The notes: generated by a model from the letters alone, not told the origin. Positions 1-5,306 are shown, counted from the first letter of the stretch. The stretch: 8,421 nt of DNA from an uncultured Gemmiger sp. (GCA_959018215.1 CAUEKL010000096.1:1-8421), one strand, 5' to 3'. A program made the numbers and translations.

Positions 1-251
1 GCCCCACCTTTGCCATTGTGAACTATTACCGCGGCCCCCGGCCGCTGGCTCACTTTGACCTGTACCGCATCCATACCGAAAACGACCTGGCTTCCGCCGG
101 GTTCTACGATTACCTGGACAGCGGAGCCATTGTGGCCGCCGAGTGGAGCGAAAACTGCGCCGATATCCTGGCGCTGGAACATCCTATGCGCATCCACATC
201 GAGCGCCTGGACGACACCACCCGCCGGATCACCATTGAAGACCCGGCGTAA
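1..251 (+). CDS. tsaE: TsaE, tRNA t6A biosynthesis ATPase (3' part only)
   Basis: C-terminal part of TsaE, the P-loop ATPase that works with TsaB and TsaD to place threonylcarbamoyl on A37 of ANN-decoding tRNAs in the cytoplasm. The gene starts before the window. The first complete codon is at position 3, and 82 residues are visible up to the TAA at 249-251. The visible part has the family's PTFAIVNYY segment, the HFDLYRI motif, the glycine-aromatic GFYDYL segment and the EWSE motif near the end. The Walker A motif would lie upstream and cannot be seen. The gap to tsaB is only 12 nt, so the two are co-transcribed. A GTG at position 18 lies inside the conserved core and is not a real start. 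Confidence 0.93.
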   Translation, partial: PTFAIVNYYRGPRPLAHFDLYRIHTENDLASAGFYDYLDSGAIVAAEWSENCADILALEHPMRIHIERLDDTTRRITIEDPA

Positions 252-263
252 AGGGAGGAAACC

Positions 264-968
264 ATGAACATTCTGGCCATCGATACCGCCGGGCGCACCG
301 CCGCCGTGGCGGTGATGCGGGACGAAACTCTTTTGTATGAATGCAACACCAACACCGGCCTGACCCACAGCGAGACGGTGCTCCCCATGGTGGACGCGGC
401 CCTGAAAGCCTGCGGCCTGCGCTGCCGGGACATCGACCTGTTCGGGGTGACCGCCGGACCGGGCAGCTTTACCGGGCTGCGCATCGGGCTTTCGGCGGTC
501 AAGGGGCTGGCTTTTGACCGGGATGTGCCCTGCGCCGGGGTGTCCACCCTGGAAGCTCTGGCCTGCGGCATGAGCGGCGAGGGTACCGTGGTGGGCGCTC
601 TGGATGCCCGCCGGGGTCAGGTCTACTGGGCCGGGTTCGACCTGGCCACCCGTGAGCGGCTGACCCCCGATGCCGCCGCACCGGTGGACAGCCTGGAAAA
701 ATTTGTGGCCGACTGCAAAAAGCCGCTGATTTTTGTTGGCGACGGCGCCGGGTTGTGTTACAATAGGTTTGGAACTGCCGACGGCGTGCTGGACTGCCCG
801 GCGCCTCTGCGTGTTTTGCGTGGGGCCGGTGTGGCACTGGCCGCCCGCCGGATGTGGGAAAACGGACTTGCCGTGCCCCCTGCCCGGCTGCTGCCGGAGT
901 ATCACCGGCTGAGCCAGGCCGAGCGGGAACGGGCCGAACGGGAAGCCCGGGCACAGAACCATGTGTAA
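264..968 (+). CDS. tsaB: TsaB, tRNA threonylcarbamoyladenosine complex subunit
   Basis: TsaB (YeaZ), the non-catalytic ASKHA-fold partner of TsaD in t6A synthesis. The 234 residues are a normal length. The N-terminal ASKHA strand MNILAIDTAG, the THSE segment (34-37), the hallmark AGPGSFTGLRIGL (64-76) and the DARRGQVYW segment (114-122) are all present. The ATG follows a strong Shine-Dalgarno site (AGGGAGGAA, about 252-260). The gene sits directly behind tsaE, as in many bacteria. The next gene is rpiB rather than rimI or tsaD, which often follow elsewhere. The C-terminal third (about 165-234) is poorly conserved, as is usual for TsaB. A possible internal promoter lies within the gene at 736-764. 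Confidence 0.95.
   Translation: MNILAIDTAGRTAAVAVMRDETLLYECNTNTGLTHSETVLPMVDAALKACGLRCRDIDLFGVTAGPGSFTGLRIGLSAVKGLAFDRDVPCAGVSTLEALACGMSGEGTVVGALDARRGQVYWAGFDLATRERLTPDAAAPVDSLEKFVADCKKPLIFVGDGAGLCYNRFGTADGVLDCPAPLRVLRGAGVALAARRMWENGLAVPPARLLPEYHRLSQAERERAEREARAQNHV
736..764 (+). promoter_or_regulatory. Possible internal promoter in tsaB for rpiB-upp
   Basis: TTGGCG (736-741), a 17-bp spacer, then TACAAT (759-764) preceded by TGT, which gives an extended -10 (TGn). This is a good sigma-A match inside otherwise GC-rich coding DNA. It would start transcription near 771, about 220 nt before rpiB, and could supply rpiB-upp independently of tsaEB. The match may be chance, since the bases also encode TsaB. 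Confidence 0.3.
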
Positions 969-991
969 ACAATAAGAGGAGTACAGAAAGT

Positions 992-1450
992 ATGAAGGAT
1001 TTCCGCACCGCCCCTGTGGCGCTGGCTGCCGATCACGGCGGCTTTGCGCTGAAAGAAGCCATCAAAGCCCATCTGGAAAGCCAGGGCATCGCTTGCCGCG
1101 ACTTTGGCACCCACAGCACCGAAAGCTGTGACTACCCCGACCTGGCCGCCCCGGCCTGCGACGCGGTGGTCGCCGGTGAGTGCTCGGCTGCCATCCTGTG
1201 CTGCGGCACCGGCGTGGGCATGTCCATCTGCGCCAACAAGATCCACGGCATCCGCGCCTGCTGCTGCAGCGACACCTTCAGCGCCGAATTCACCCGCCGC
1301 CACAATGACGCCAACGCCCTGTGCATGGGCGGCCGTGTGGTGGGCGAAGGCCTGGCGCTGTCCATTGTGGACCTTTTCCTGAACACCCCCTTTGAGGGCG
1401 GCCGCCATGAGCGCCGGGTGGAAAAGATCACCGCCCTGGAAAACCGCTGA
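992..1450 (+). CDS. rpiB: Ribose-5-phosphate isomerase B (RpiB/LacAB family)
   Basis: Interconverts ribose 5-phosphate and ribulose 5-phosphate in the non-oxidative pentose phosphate pathway, in the cytoplasm. The 152-residue length is normal. Family landmarks are ADHGGF (13-18), DYPD (47-50), CGTGVGMSICANK (71-83) with C71 as the expected catalytic cysteine, RRHNDANALCMGGR (102-115) and the C-terminal FEGGRHERRV. The phosphate-loop signature is the cysteine type, not the mycobacterial glutamate type. LacA/LacB paralogues are less likely because there is no lac context. An in-frame upstream extension exists, but the ATG at 992 has AGAGGAG at 975-981 (10-nt spacer) and matches family length. 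It lies 23 nt after tsaB. Cysteine is unusually frequent (10 of 152, including CC and CCC runs). Confidence 0.95.
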   Translation: MKDFRTAPVALAADHGGFALKEAIKAHLESQGIACRDFGTHSTESCDYPDLAAPACDAVVAGECSAAILCCGTGVGMSICANKIHGIRACCCSDTFSAEFTRRHNDANALCMGGRVVGEGLALSIVDLFLNTPFEGGRHERRVEKITALENR

Positions 1451-1510
1451 ACCCGTACCCCATACTGCCGGGCAGTTGAACATATCATTCACAAATAAGG
1501 AGCTACCACT

Positions 1511-2140
1511 ATGAGCGTTGTTGAAATCGTCGATCATCCCCTGATCCAGCACAAGATCAGCCTGCTGCGTGACCGGAACACCGGCACCAAGGAATTCCGC
1601 GACCTGGTCAGCGAAGTGGCCATGCTGCTTTGCTACGAAGCCACCCGCGACCTGCCCACCGAGGAAGTGGAGGTGGAGACCCCCATCGCTCTGGCCCGCA
1701 CCAAGGTGCTGGCCGGCCGCAAGCTGGCGCTGGTTCCCATCCTGCGCGCCGGTCTGGGCATGGTGGACGGCATGCTGAACCTGATCCCCGCTGCCAAGGT
1801 GGGCCACATCGGCCTGTACCGCAACGAGGAGACCCTGGAGCCGGTGGAATACTACTGCAAGCTGCCCAAGGACATTGCCGAGCGGGAAGTGCTGGTTCTG
1901 GACCCCATGCTGGCCACCGGCGGCAGCGCCAAGGACGCCATCACCCAGATCAAGAAGCGCGGCGCCAAGCACATCAAGTTCATCGGCCTGCTGGCCGCTC
2001 CCGAGGGCCTGAACGCCCTGCATGAAGCCCACCCCGATGTGGACATCTATGTGGGCGCGCTGGACGAAAAGCTCAACAGCCAGGGCTACATCGTGCCCGG
2101 CCTGGGCGACGCCGGTGACCGTATCTTCGGCACCAAGTAA
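1511..2140 (+). CDS. upp: Uracil phosphoribosyltransferase
   Basis: Converts uracil and PRPP to UMP and pyrophosphate in pyrimidine salvage. The 209 residues are full length. The PRPP-binding loop LVLDPMLATGGSA (128-140), the PILRAGLGMVDG segment (76-87) and the C-terminal uracil-binding YIVPGLGDAGDR (193-204) are intact. AAGGAG at 1497-1502 gives an 8-nt spacer to ATG. The 60-nt gap after rpiB has only a 5-bp inverted repeat (1464-1468/1472-1476) and no terminator, so upp is probably read with rpiB. RpiB supplies ribose 5-phosphate, the precursor of PRPP used here. I see no PyrR-type attenuator in the gap. A terminator follows at 2174-2208, making this the last gene of its operon. Confidence 0.97.
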   Translation: MSVVEIVDHPLIQHKISLLRDRNTGTKEFRDLVSEVAMLLCYEATRDLPTEEVEVETPIALARTKVLAGRKLALVPILRAGLGMVDGMLNLIPAAKVGHIGLYRNEETLEPVEYYCKLPKDIAEREVLVLDPMLATGGSAKDAITQIKKRGAKHIKFIGLLAAPEGLNALHEAHPDVDIYVGALDEKLNSQGYIVPGLGDAGDRIFGTK

Positions 2141-2173
2141 GAAAACCGAACCAAACGGGCAGGACCCGTACTT

Positions 2174-2208
2174 CCCGCGGTGTGCCCCGGCATGCCGCGG
2201 GTCTTTTT
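2174..2208 (+). terminator. Intrinsic terminator after upp
   Basis: Twelve-pair hairpin: 2174-2185 pairs with 2190-2201 (seven GC pairs at the base, two G-U pairs, three more pairs) around a CCCG loop, followed by TCTTTTT (2202-2208). A smaller 5-bp hairpin (ACGGG 2155-2159 / CCCGT 2165-2169) lies just upstream. The terminator ends only 21 nt before the next start codon. Confidence 0.85.
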
Positions 2209-2229
2209 GTGTTGCAGGCGAGGTGCGCC

Positions 2230-3084
2230 ATGATCTATCTTTCCACCTTCCATTTTGCCACCGAAGAGGCGGAATGGCTCTTCTTTGCCGGGTTCCAGCG
2301 GACCTGCTACGATTCCTTCTACCCCTTCCAGATCTTCCCCCAGCGGGGTCTGCATGCTCTGGACCTGGCGGATATCACCATCCTGTACGGCGGCAACGGG
2401 TCGGGCAAGACCACCGCCCTGAACGTGATGGCCGAAACCCTGCACCTGCGCCGGGGCGCCCCATTCAACGGCACCAGCTTTTTCAAGCCCTACTGCCAGC
2501 TGTGCAGCCCTCATCTGCTCCATCCCCTGCCCGATACCAGCTGCATCCTGACCAGTGACGACGTGTTCGACACCATGCTGGACATGCGGGCCATCAACGA
2601 GGGGGTGGACCGGCGCCGGGATGAACTGCTGGCTGAGGCCAAGGATGCCCGCAACGCTCAATTCCGGATGCACAGTCTGGAGGATTACGACCGGCTGAAA
2701 CAGGTGGCGGAGGCCCGCCGCACCAGCCAGTCCCGGTATGCCCGGCGTCGGGTGATGCCCAACGTGCGTACCCATTCCAACGGGGAGAGTGCCTTCCTAT
2801 TCTTCACCCGGAAGATCCGGGACGGTGCCTTGTACCTGCTGGATGAACCGGAAAACAGCCTTTCGCCCCGGCGGCAGATGGAGCTGGCCCAGTTCTTGCA
2901 GGAATCCGCCCGCTTTTACGGCTGCCAGTTCGTCCTGGCTACCCACTCCCCTTTCCTGCTGGCCATGCCGGGGGCGCGGGTGTATGATCTGGACAGCAAC
3001 CCGGTGCGGCCCCGCCGCTGGACCGAGCTGGAAAACGTGCGGGCCTACTATGACTTTTTCAAGGAACACGAGGAGGAATTCTGA
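2230..3084 (+). CDS. AAA/ABC-type predicted ATPase (COG3910-like)
   Basis: Standalone ATPase of 284 residues with an ABC/SMC-type head. Visible motifs are Walker A GGNGSGKT (54-61), a signature-like SNGES (183-187), Walker B LYLLDEPE (201-208) with a probable catalytic glutamate, and the switch histidine in ATHS (237-240). It most resembles the COG3910 'predicted ATPase' group, whose role is not established. There is no transmembrane segment, long coiled coil or fused nuclease. Residues 125-175 are charged and probably helical, replacing the SMC arm. The ATG at 2230 is chosen because an in-frame GTG at 2182 lies inside the upstream terminator. The Shine-Dalgarno (GGCGAGGTG, about 2217-2225) is modest. 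The stop overlaps the next ATG (TGATG), so the two genes are translationally coupled. An ABC transporter ATPase is unlikely: no permease is nearby and the motifs fit the AAA_21-like group. Confidence 0.85.
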   Translation: MIYLSTFHFATEEAEWLFFAGFQRTCYDSFYPFQIFPQRGLHALDLADITILYGGNGSGKTTALNVMAETLHLRRGAPFNGTSFFKPYCQLCSPHLLHPLPDTSCILTSDDVFDTMLDMRAINEGVDRRRDELLAEAKDARNAQFRMHSLEDYDRLKQVAEARRTSQSRYARRRVMPNVRTHSNGESAFLFFTRKIRDGALYLLDEPENSLSPRRQMELAQFLQESARFYGCQFVLATHSPFLLAMPGARVYDLDSNPVRPRRWTELENVRAYYDFFKEHEEEF

Positions 3085-3668
3085 TGGCTGCCAAGTTGCG
3101 GCGGCAGGGCGAGGTCCTGTCCGCCTTTGCCCCCGGTGCCGAACTGCGGGACACCGAATTTATCGACTGTACCTTTGAGGGCTGCCGCTGGAACGGGGTG
3201 CGGGTGCAGAACTGTACCTTTTCCGGCTGCCGGTTCCTGCGGTGCCAGTTTTCGGCGGTGGTGTTCAGCTTCTGCCTGATGAAGGATGCCGTCATGGAAG
3301 GATGTGCCTTCCGGGGCATCTCCTGGGGCGGGCTGCAGGGACGCAGCGCCCTGGTGCAGCCCTTTGCCAGGCTGAAAAACTGTGTGTTCCAGTACAATGA
3401 GTTTTCCGGCATGGCCCTGGCTGGGTTTGACTTTTCCAGCTGTGAGTTCCGGGAATGCGTGTTTGACGACTGCAAGCTCACCGGGGCGGGATTCCACGGC
3501 GTGCCCCTGGGCCGCACCAGCTTTACCCGGTGCGATTTGCAGAAAGCCGACTTCCGCATGGCGGAAGCATACGCCATCAATCCCGCCGACAACCGGATGA
3601 AAGGCGCCCGGTTCAGCTTTCCCGACGTGGTGGCTTTGCTGGACAGCAGCGGCATACAGATCGAATAA
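3084..3668 (+). CDS. Cysteine-rich pentapeptide-repeat protein
   Basis: A 194-residue pentapeptide-repeat protein, predicted to form a right-handed quadrilateral beta-helix. Repeats run from about 24 to 78 and from 98 to 160, with aromatic or leucine centres such as CTFEG, CTFSG, CEFRE and CDLQK. A non-repeat insertion at about 79-97 shifts the register. The C-terminal tail (NPADNRMKGARFSFPDVVAL, then LLDSSGIQIE-like residues) resembles the dimerisation tail of soluble pentapeptide proteins including the Qnr-like group. All 12 cysteines (29, 34, 44, 49, 54, 64, 74, 100, 120, 125, 130, 150) fall on the same repeat position. The start overlaps the ATPase stop by one base, with GAGGAGG (3070-3076) inside the ATPase gene. 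Function is unknown; protection of DNA gyrase is known for Qnr/MfpA relatives but is not shown by this sequence. Confidence 0.85.
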   Translation: MAAKLRRQGEVLSAFAPGAELRDTEFIDCTFEGCRWNGVRVQNCTFSGCRFLRCQFSAVVFSFCLMKDAVMEGCAFRGISWGGLQGRSALVQPFARLKNCVFQYNEFSGMALAGFDFSSCEFRECVFDDCKLTGAGFHGVPLGRTSFTRCDLQKADFRMAEAYAINPADNRMKGARFSFPDVVALLDSSGIQIE

Positions 3669-3670
3669 AA

Positions 3671-3708
3671 AACGGCCCGGCCGGAACTTGACATCCGGTC
3701 GGGCCGTT
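3671..3708. terminator. Bidirectional terminator between pentapeptide gene and yggS
   Basis: Fifteen-pair hairpin: 3671-3685 pairs with 3694-3708 with one G-T pair and an 8-nt loop. It lies between two convergent genes. On the minus strand it is followed by a run of T (A-run at 3667-3672), ideal for ending the DUF436-yggS transcript. On the plus strand the following TTGTGTTATT is a weaker T-tract for the ATPase/pentapeptide transcript. Confidence 0.88.
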
Positions 3709-3725
3709 GTGTTATTGGGGCAAGG

Positions 3726-4442
3726 TTATTTGGAGTAATCCCGGGCACCGTAAATGGCGGTGCCGATGCGCACGATGGTGGCGCCTTCCTTGATGGCGGC
3801 GATGAAGTCCCCGCTCATCCCCATGGACAGAACGGTCAGTCCCACGCCGTACTGTTCCCGGGCGTGGTTCAGCAGTTCCCGCATATCCGAGAAAAAAGCG
3901 CGGGTCTGGCTCTCGGTGGCATCAGCCGGGGGAATGGCCATCAGGCCCCGCAGCTCCACATGGTCCCGGGCGGTGGCCTGGTCCAGCAGGTTCCACAGTT
4001 CCTTCTCCCCTACCACGCCGCTCTTGGAAGCCTCGCCGCCGATGTTCACCTCCACCAGAACCTGCTGCTTGAGCCCGGCGGCTTCGGCGGCACGGTCAAT
4101 CTTGTCCAGCAGGCGCACACTGTCCACACTCTGGATCAGGGCCGCACGGCCCACCACCTTGTTGACCTTGTTGGTCTGCAGGTGGCCGATAAAGTGGGCC
4201 AGCTTGTCGCCGTAAGCGCCGGCGTCGTACTTTTCCACCAGTTCCTGGACATGGTTTTCACCGAACACATCAATGGGCAGGTCGGCGCTGGCGCGGACCT
4301 CCTCCACCGTGCGGGTCTTGCAGGCCGCGCACAGCAGAATGTCGTCCGGGTAGCGCCCGGCCTCCCGGGCAGCCTGGTTGATCTCTTCCCGGATGCGGGC
4401 AACATTTTCGGCCATACGGGCCACGGTTTCCTGATTAAGCAA
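3726..4442 (-). CDS. yggS: YggS-family PLP homeostasis protein
   Basis: Cytoplasmic pyridoxal 5'-phosphate-binding protein (PLPBP/YggS/YlmE), which buffers PLP and affects amino-acid and keto-acid pools; it has no proven enzyme activity. With the TTG start it has 238 residues, a usual length. Landmarks are CAACKTR with PLP-lysine K42, FGENHVQE, HFIGHLQTNK, SVDS, VNIGGEASKSGV, GLMAIPP and the C-terminal SMGMSGDFIAAI ... VRIGTAIYGAR that holds the PLP phosphate. The TTG at 4442-4440 is preferred because AAAGG (4455-4451) sits 8 nt upstream. Alternatives are a GTG at 4451 overlapping the previous stop, too close to its Shine-Dalgarno site, and ATG at 4415, which has a poor site and would shorten the first helix. 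It follows DUF436 by 5 nt, so the two form an operon. It is not beside ylm/sep genes, as it is in many Gram-positives. Confidence 0.95.
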   Translation of the reverse strand: MLNQETVARMAENVARIREEINQAAREAGRYPDDILLCAACKTRTVEEVRASADLPIDVFGENHVQELVEKYDAGAYGDKLAHFIGHLQTNKVNKVVGRAALIQSVDSVRLLDKIDRAAEAAGLKQQVLVEVNIGGEASKSGVVGEKELWNLLDQATARDHVELRGLMAIPPADATESQTRAFFSDMRELLNHAREQYGVGLTVLSMGMSGDFIAAIKEGATIVRIGTAIYGARDYSK

Positions 4443-4446
4443 TCGA

Positions 4447-4455
4447 ATCACCTTT
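4447..4455 (-). promoter_or_regulatory. Shine-Dalgarno site that selects the yggS TTG start
   Basis: On the minus strand AAAGGTGAT (4455-4447) overlaps the DUF436 stop codon. The AAAGG core is 8 nt from TTG at 4442 and matches the Firmicute anti-SD well. The same bases place the competing GTG (4451) and ATG (4415) at poor distances. Confidence 0.5.
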
Positions 4456-5008
4456 CCTGATAAACCGCACGGCAACCGCCGATGTAGGGCGGACGGGTGC
4501 GTGCACACAAAATATTGGCACAGCCGATCTTGTTCAGACTGAGCCGCACCGGCACCGCCACACGGCGCAGGTGCATGCCGATGAGGGTCCCGCCGATGTC
4601 AATGCCGGCACTGGCGCGGACTTCCTCCACCAGAACGGGGTCCTGGAATTTCTGCCAGCAGTTGGTGGCCCAGCTGCCCCCGGCGTGGGGCTGCGGGATG
4701 GCGTTGACCTCGGTATAGCCGTACTTTTCGGCGGCTTGCCGTTCCAGTACAATGGCCCGGTTCAGATGCTCGCAGCACTGGGCCGCCAGATACAGCCCGT
4801 GCTCCTGCACCACCGGCAGAATACCCGCCAGCACCGCGGCGGCGGCTTCCATGCTGCTGTCCTTGCCGATATGGCCGCCCACGATCTCGCTGCTGGAACA
4901 GCCCACCACAAAGAGATCCCCCGGGCGAAGTTTGGCCGCGGCCAGCAATTCTTCGGCGGCCTGACGGCTCTGGGCCGTGATCGCGGCCGGATCAAAGGTT
5001 TGTGTCAT
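4448..5008 (-). CDS. ywlG: TIGR01440/DUF436 family protein (YwlG-like)
   Basis: A 186-residue member of the DUF436 family (B. subtilis YwlG), widespread in Firmicutes and without a known function. Diagnostic segments are VVGCSSSEIVGGHIGKDSS (35-52), AAQCCEHLNRAIVLER (75-90), PQPHAGGSWA (105-114), the DIGGTLIGMHLRRVAVPVR region (137-155) and the C-terminal ARTRPPYIGG (169-178). No transmembrane segment is visible. The ATG at 5008 has AAGGGGGATC upstream. A longer reading from TTG at 5044 adds 12 unconserved residues and would start within the promoter. In B. subtilis ywlG lies between rpiB (ywlF) and glyA-upp; here rpiB and upp are about 2.3 kb away on the other strand. It is the first gene of a two-gene operon with yggS. 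Confidence 0.92.
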   Translation of the reverse strand: MTQTFDPAAITAQSRQAAEELLAAAKLRPGDLFVVGCSSSEIVGGHIGKDSSMEAAAAVLAGILPVVQEHGLYLAAQCCEHLNRAIVLERQAAEKYGYTEVNAIPQPHAGGSWATNCWQKFQDPVLVEEVRASAGIDIGGTLIGMHLRRVAVPVRLSLNKIGCANILCARTRPPYIGGCRAVYQER

Positions 5009-5030
5009 GGTGTGATCCCCCTTTTGACCC

Positions 5031-5039
5031 ATTATACCA
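5031..5039 (-). promoter_or_regulatory. Proximal extended -10 promoter for DUF436-yggS
   Basis: On the minus strand TGGTATAAT (5039-5031) is a perfect extended -10 (TGn-TATAAT). The -35 is weak: TTGTGT 18 bp upstream, inside the 3' arm of the neighbouring hairpin. Transcription would start near 5024, leaving a leader of about 16 nt that carries the Shine-Dalgarno site. Confidence 0.55.
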
Positions 5040-5053
5040 CACAAAACCCGTAT

Positions 5054-5087
5054 AACACAAAAGCCCGCTGGAAAGCGGGCCTTTGTG
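5054..5087 (-). terminator. Terminator-like hairpin between tandem promoters
   Basis: Core 7-bp GC stem (5074-5080 with 5063-5069) and a 4-nt loop, extended after one A-C mismatch by six more pairs (5082-5087 with 5056-5061). On the minus strand the core is followed by CTTTTGTGTT, a usable T-tract. On the plus strand only three T follow and no upstream plus-strand gene exists, so the minus orientation is favoured. Confidence 0.6.
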
Positions 5088-5135
5088 CATAGAGGGGTGG
5101 GAAAGTATATAAAGGTCAGTGAATGTCTTTGTTAT
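5054..5135 (-). ncRNA. Candidate small RNA or attenuated leader upstream of DUF436
   Basis: Predicted only from its ends. A near-consensus minus-strand promoter (5143-5170) should start RNA near 5135, and a terminator-like hairpin with a T-tract lies at 5087-5054. The resulting RNA would be about 80 nt: an unstructured U- and C-rich 5' part including CCCACCCCTCT (5101-5091), then the hairpin. No ribosome-binding site or credible small ORF was found. Readthrough would continue into DUF436, so it may be an attenuated leader instead of an independent RNA. It matches no RNA family that I recognise. Confidence 0.35.
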
Positions 5136-5142
5136 GGTTATA

Positions 5143-5170
5143 ATTATACAGTTTTCGGCTGAAATGTCAA
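5143..5170 (-). promoter_or_regulatory. Near-consensus sigma-A promoter, leftward
   Basis: On the minus strand TTGACA (5170-5165), a 16-bp spacer, then TATAAT (5148-5143): both hexamers match consensus exactly, and the spacer is one base short of optimum. The predicted start is near 5135. The -10 is part of the palindrome TATAATTATA (5139-5148). It drives the candidate small RNA/leader and, on readthrough, DUF436-yggS. Confidence 0.75.
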
Positions 5171-5179
5171 ACGAACATC

Positions 5180-5208
5180 TTGTAATTTTGTTTTCATTTT
5201 ATTATAAT
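5180..5208 (+). promoter_or_regulatory. Promoter for the Lrp-zinc ribbon-glycosyltransferase operon
   Basis: TTGTAA (5180-5185), a 17-bp spacer, then TATAAT (5203-5208). Predicted start is about A5215, giving a leader of about 136 nt. Its -35 is 9 bp from the -35 of the leftward promoter, so one bound protein could affect both. Confidence 0.65.
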
Positions 5209-5306
5209 TAGGCCAGAAATGCTTTACTTTATTCAGCGGCAACGGTCGAATGGAGTCGTTTTCCTCTTTTGTTGTTCTGCACAAGCATTATTTTCTTCAT
5301 TTTATT
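5193..5306 (+). repeat. Paired 11-nt direct repeat flanking the Lrp leader
   Basis: TTCATTTTATT occurs at 5193-5203, overlapping the -10, and again at 5296-5306, 103 bp apart (close to ten helical turns). The sequence is T-rich and could recur by chance in this AT-rich stretch, so a role as an operator is only a suggestion. Confidence 0.25.

Noticed and set aside
1451..1510. Small inverted repeat (ACTGC/GCAGT) before upp as a PyrR attenuator or riboswitch
   Set aside because: Only 5 bp of stem with a 3-nt loop, no T-run and no anti-terminator alternative or PyrR-binding consensus in the 60-nt gap.
902..2032. Long open frame on the minus strand across rpiB and upp (376 codons)
   Set aside because: It is antisense to three well-identified genes, has no family features, and is rich in A, G, Q and H as expected from the reverse complement of GC-rich coding sequence.
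3084..3668. Quinolone-resistance (Qnr) gene
   Set aside because: The fold and tail are Qnr-like, but pentapeptide proteins of this type are widespread and no Qnr-specific loop can be identified; resistance cannot be claimed.
4995..5090. Leader peptide of about 32 codons on the minus strand from ATG 5090
   Set aside because: No Shine-Dalgarno site upstream (the preceding bases are C-rich), it passes through the hairpin, and the codons show no control-codon run.
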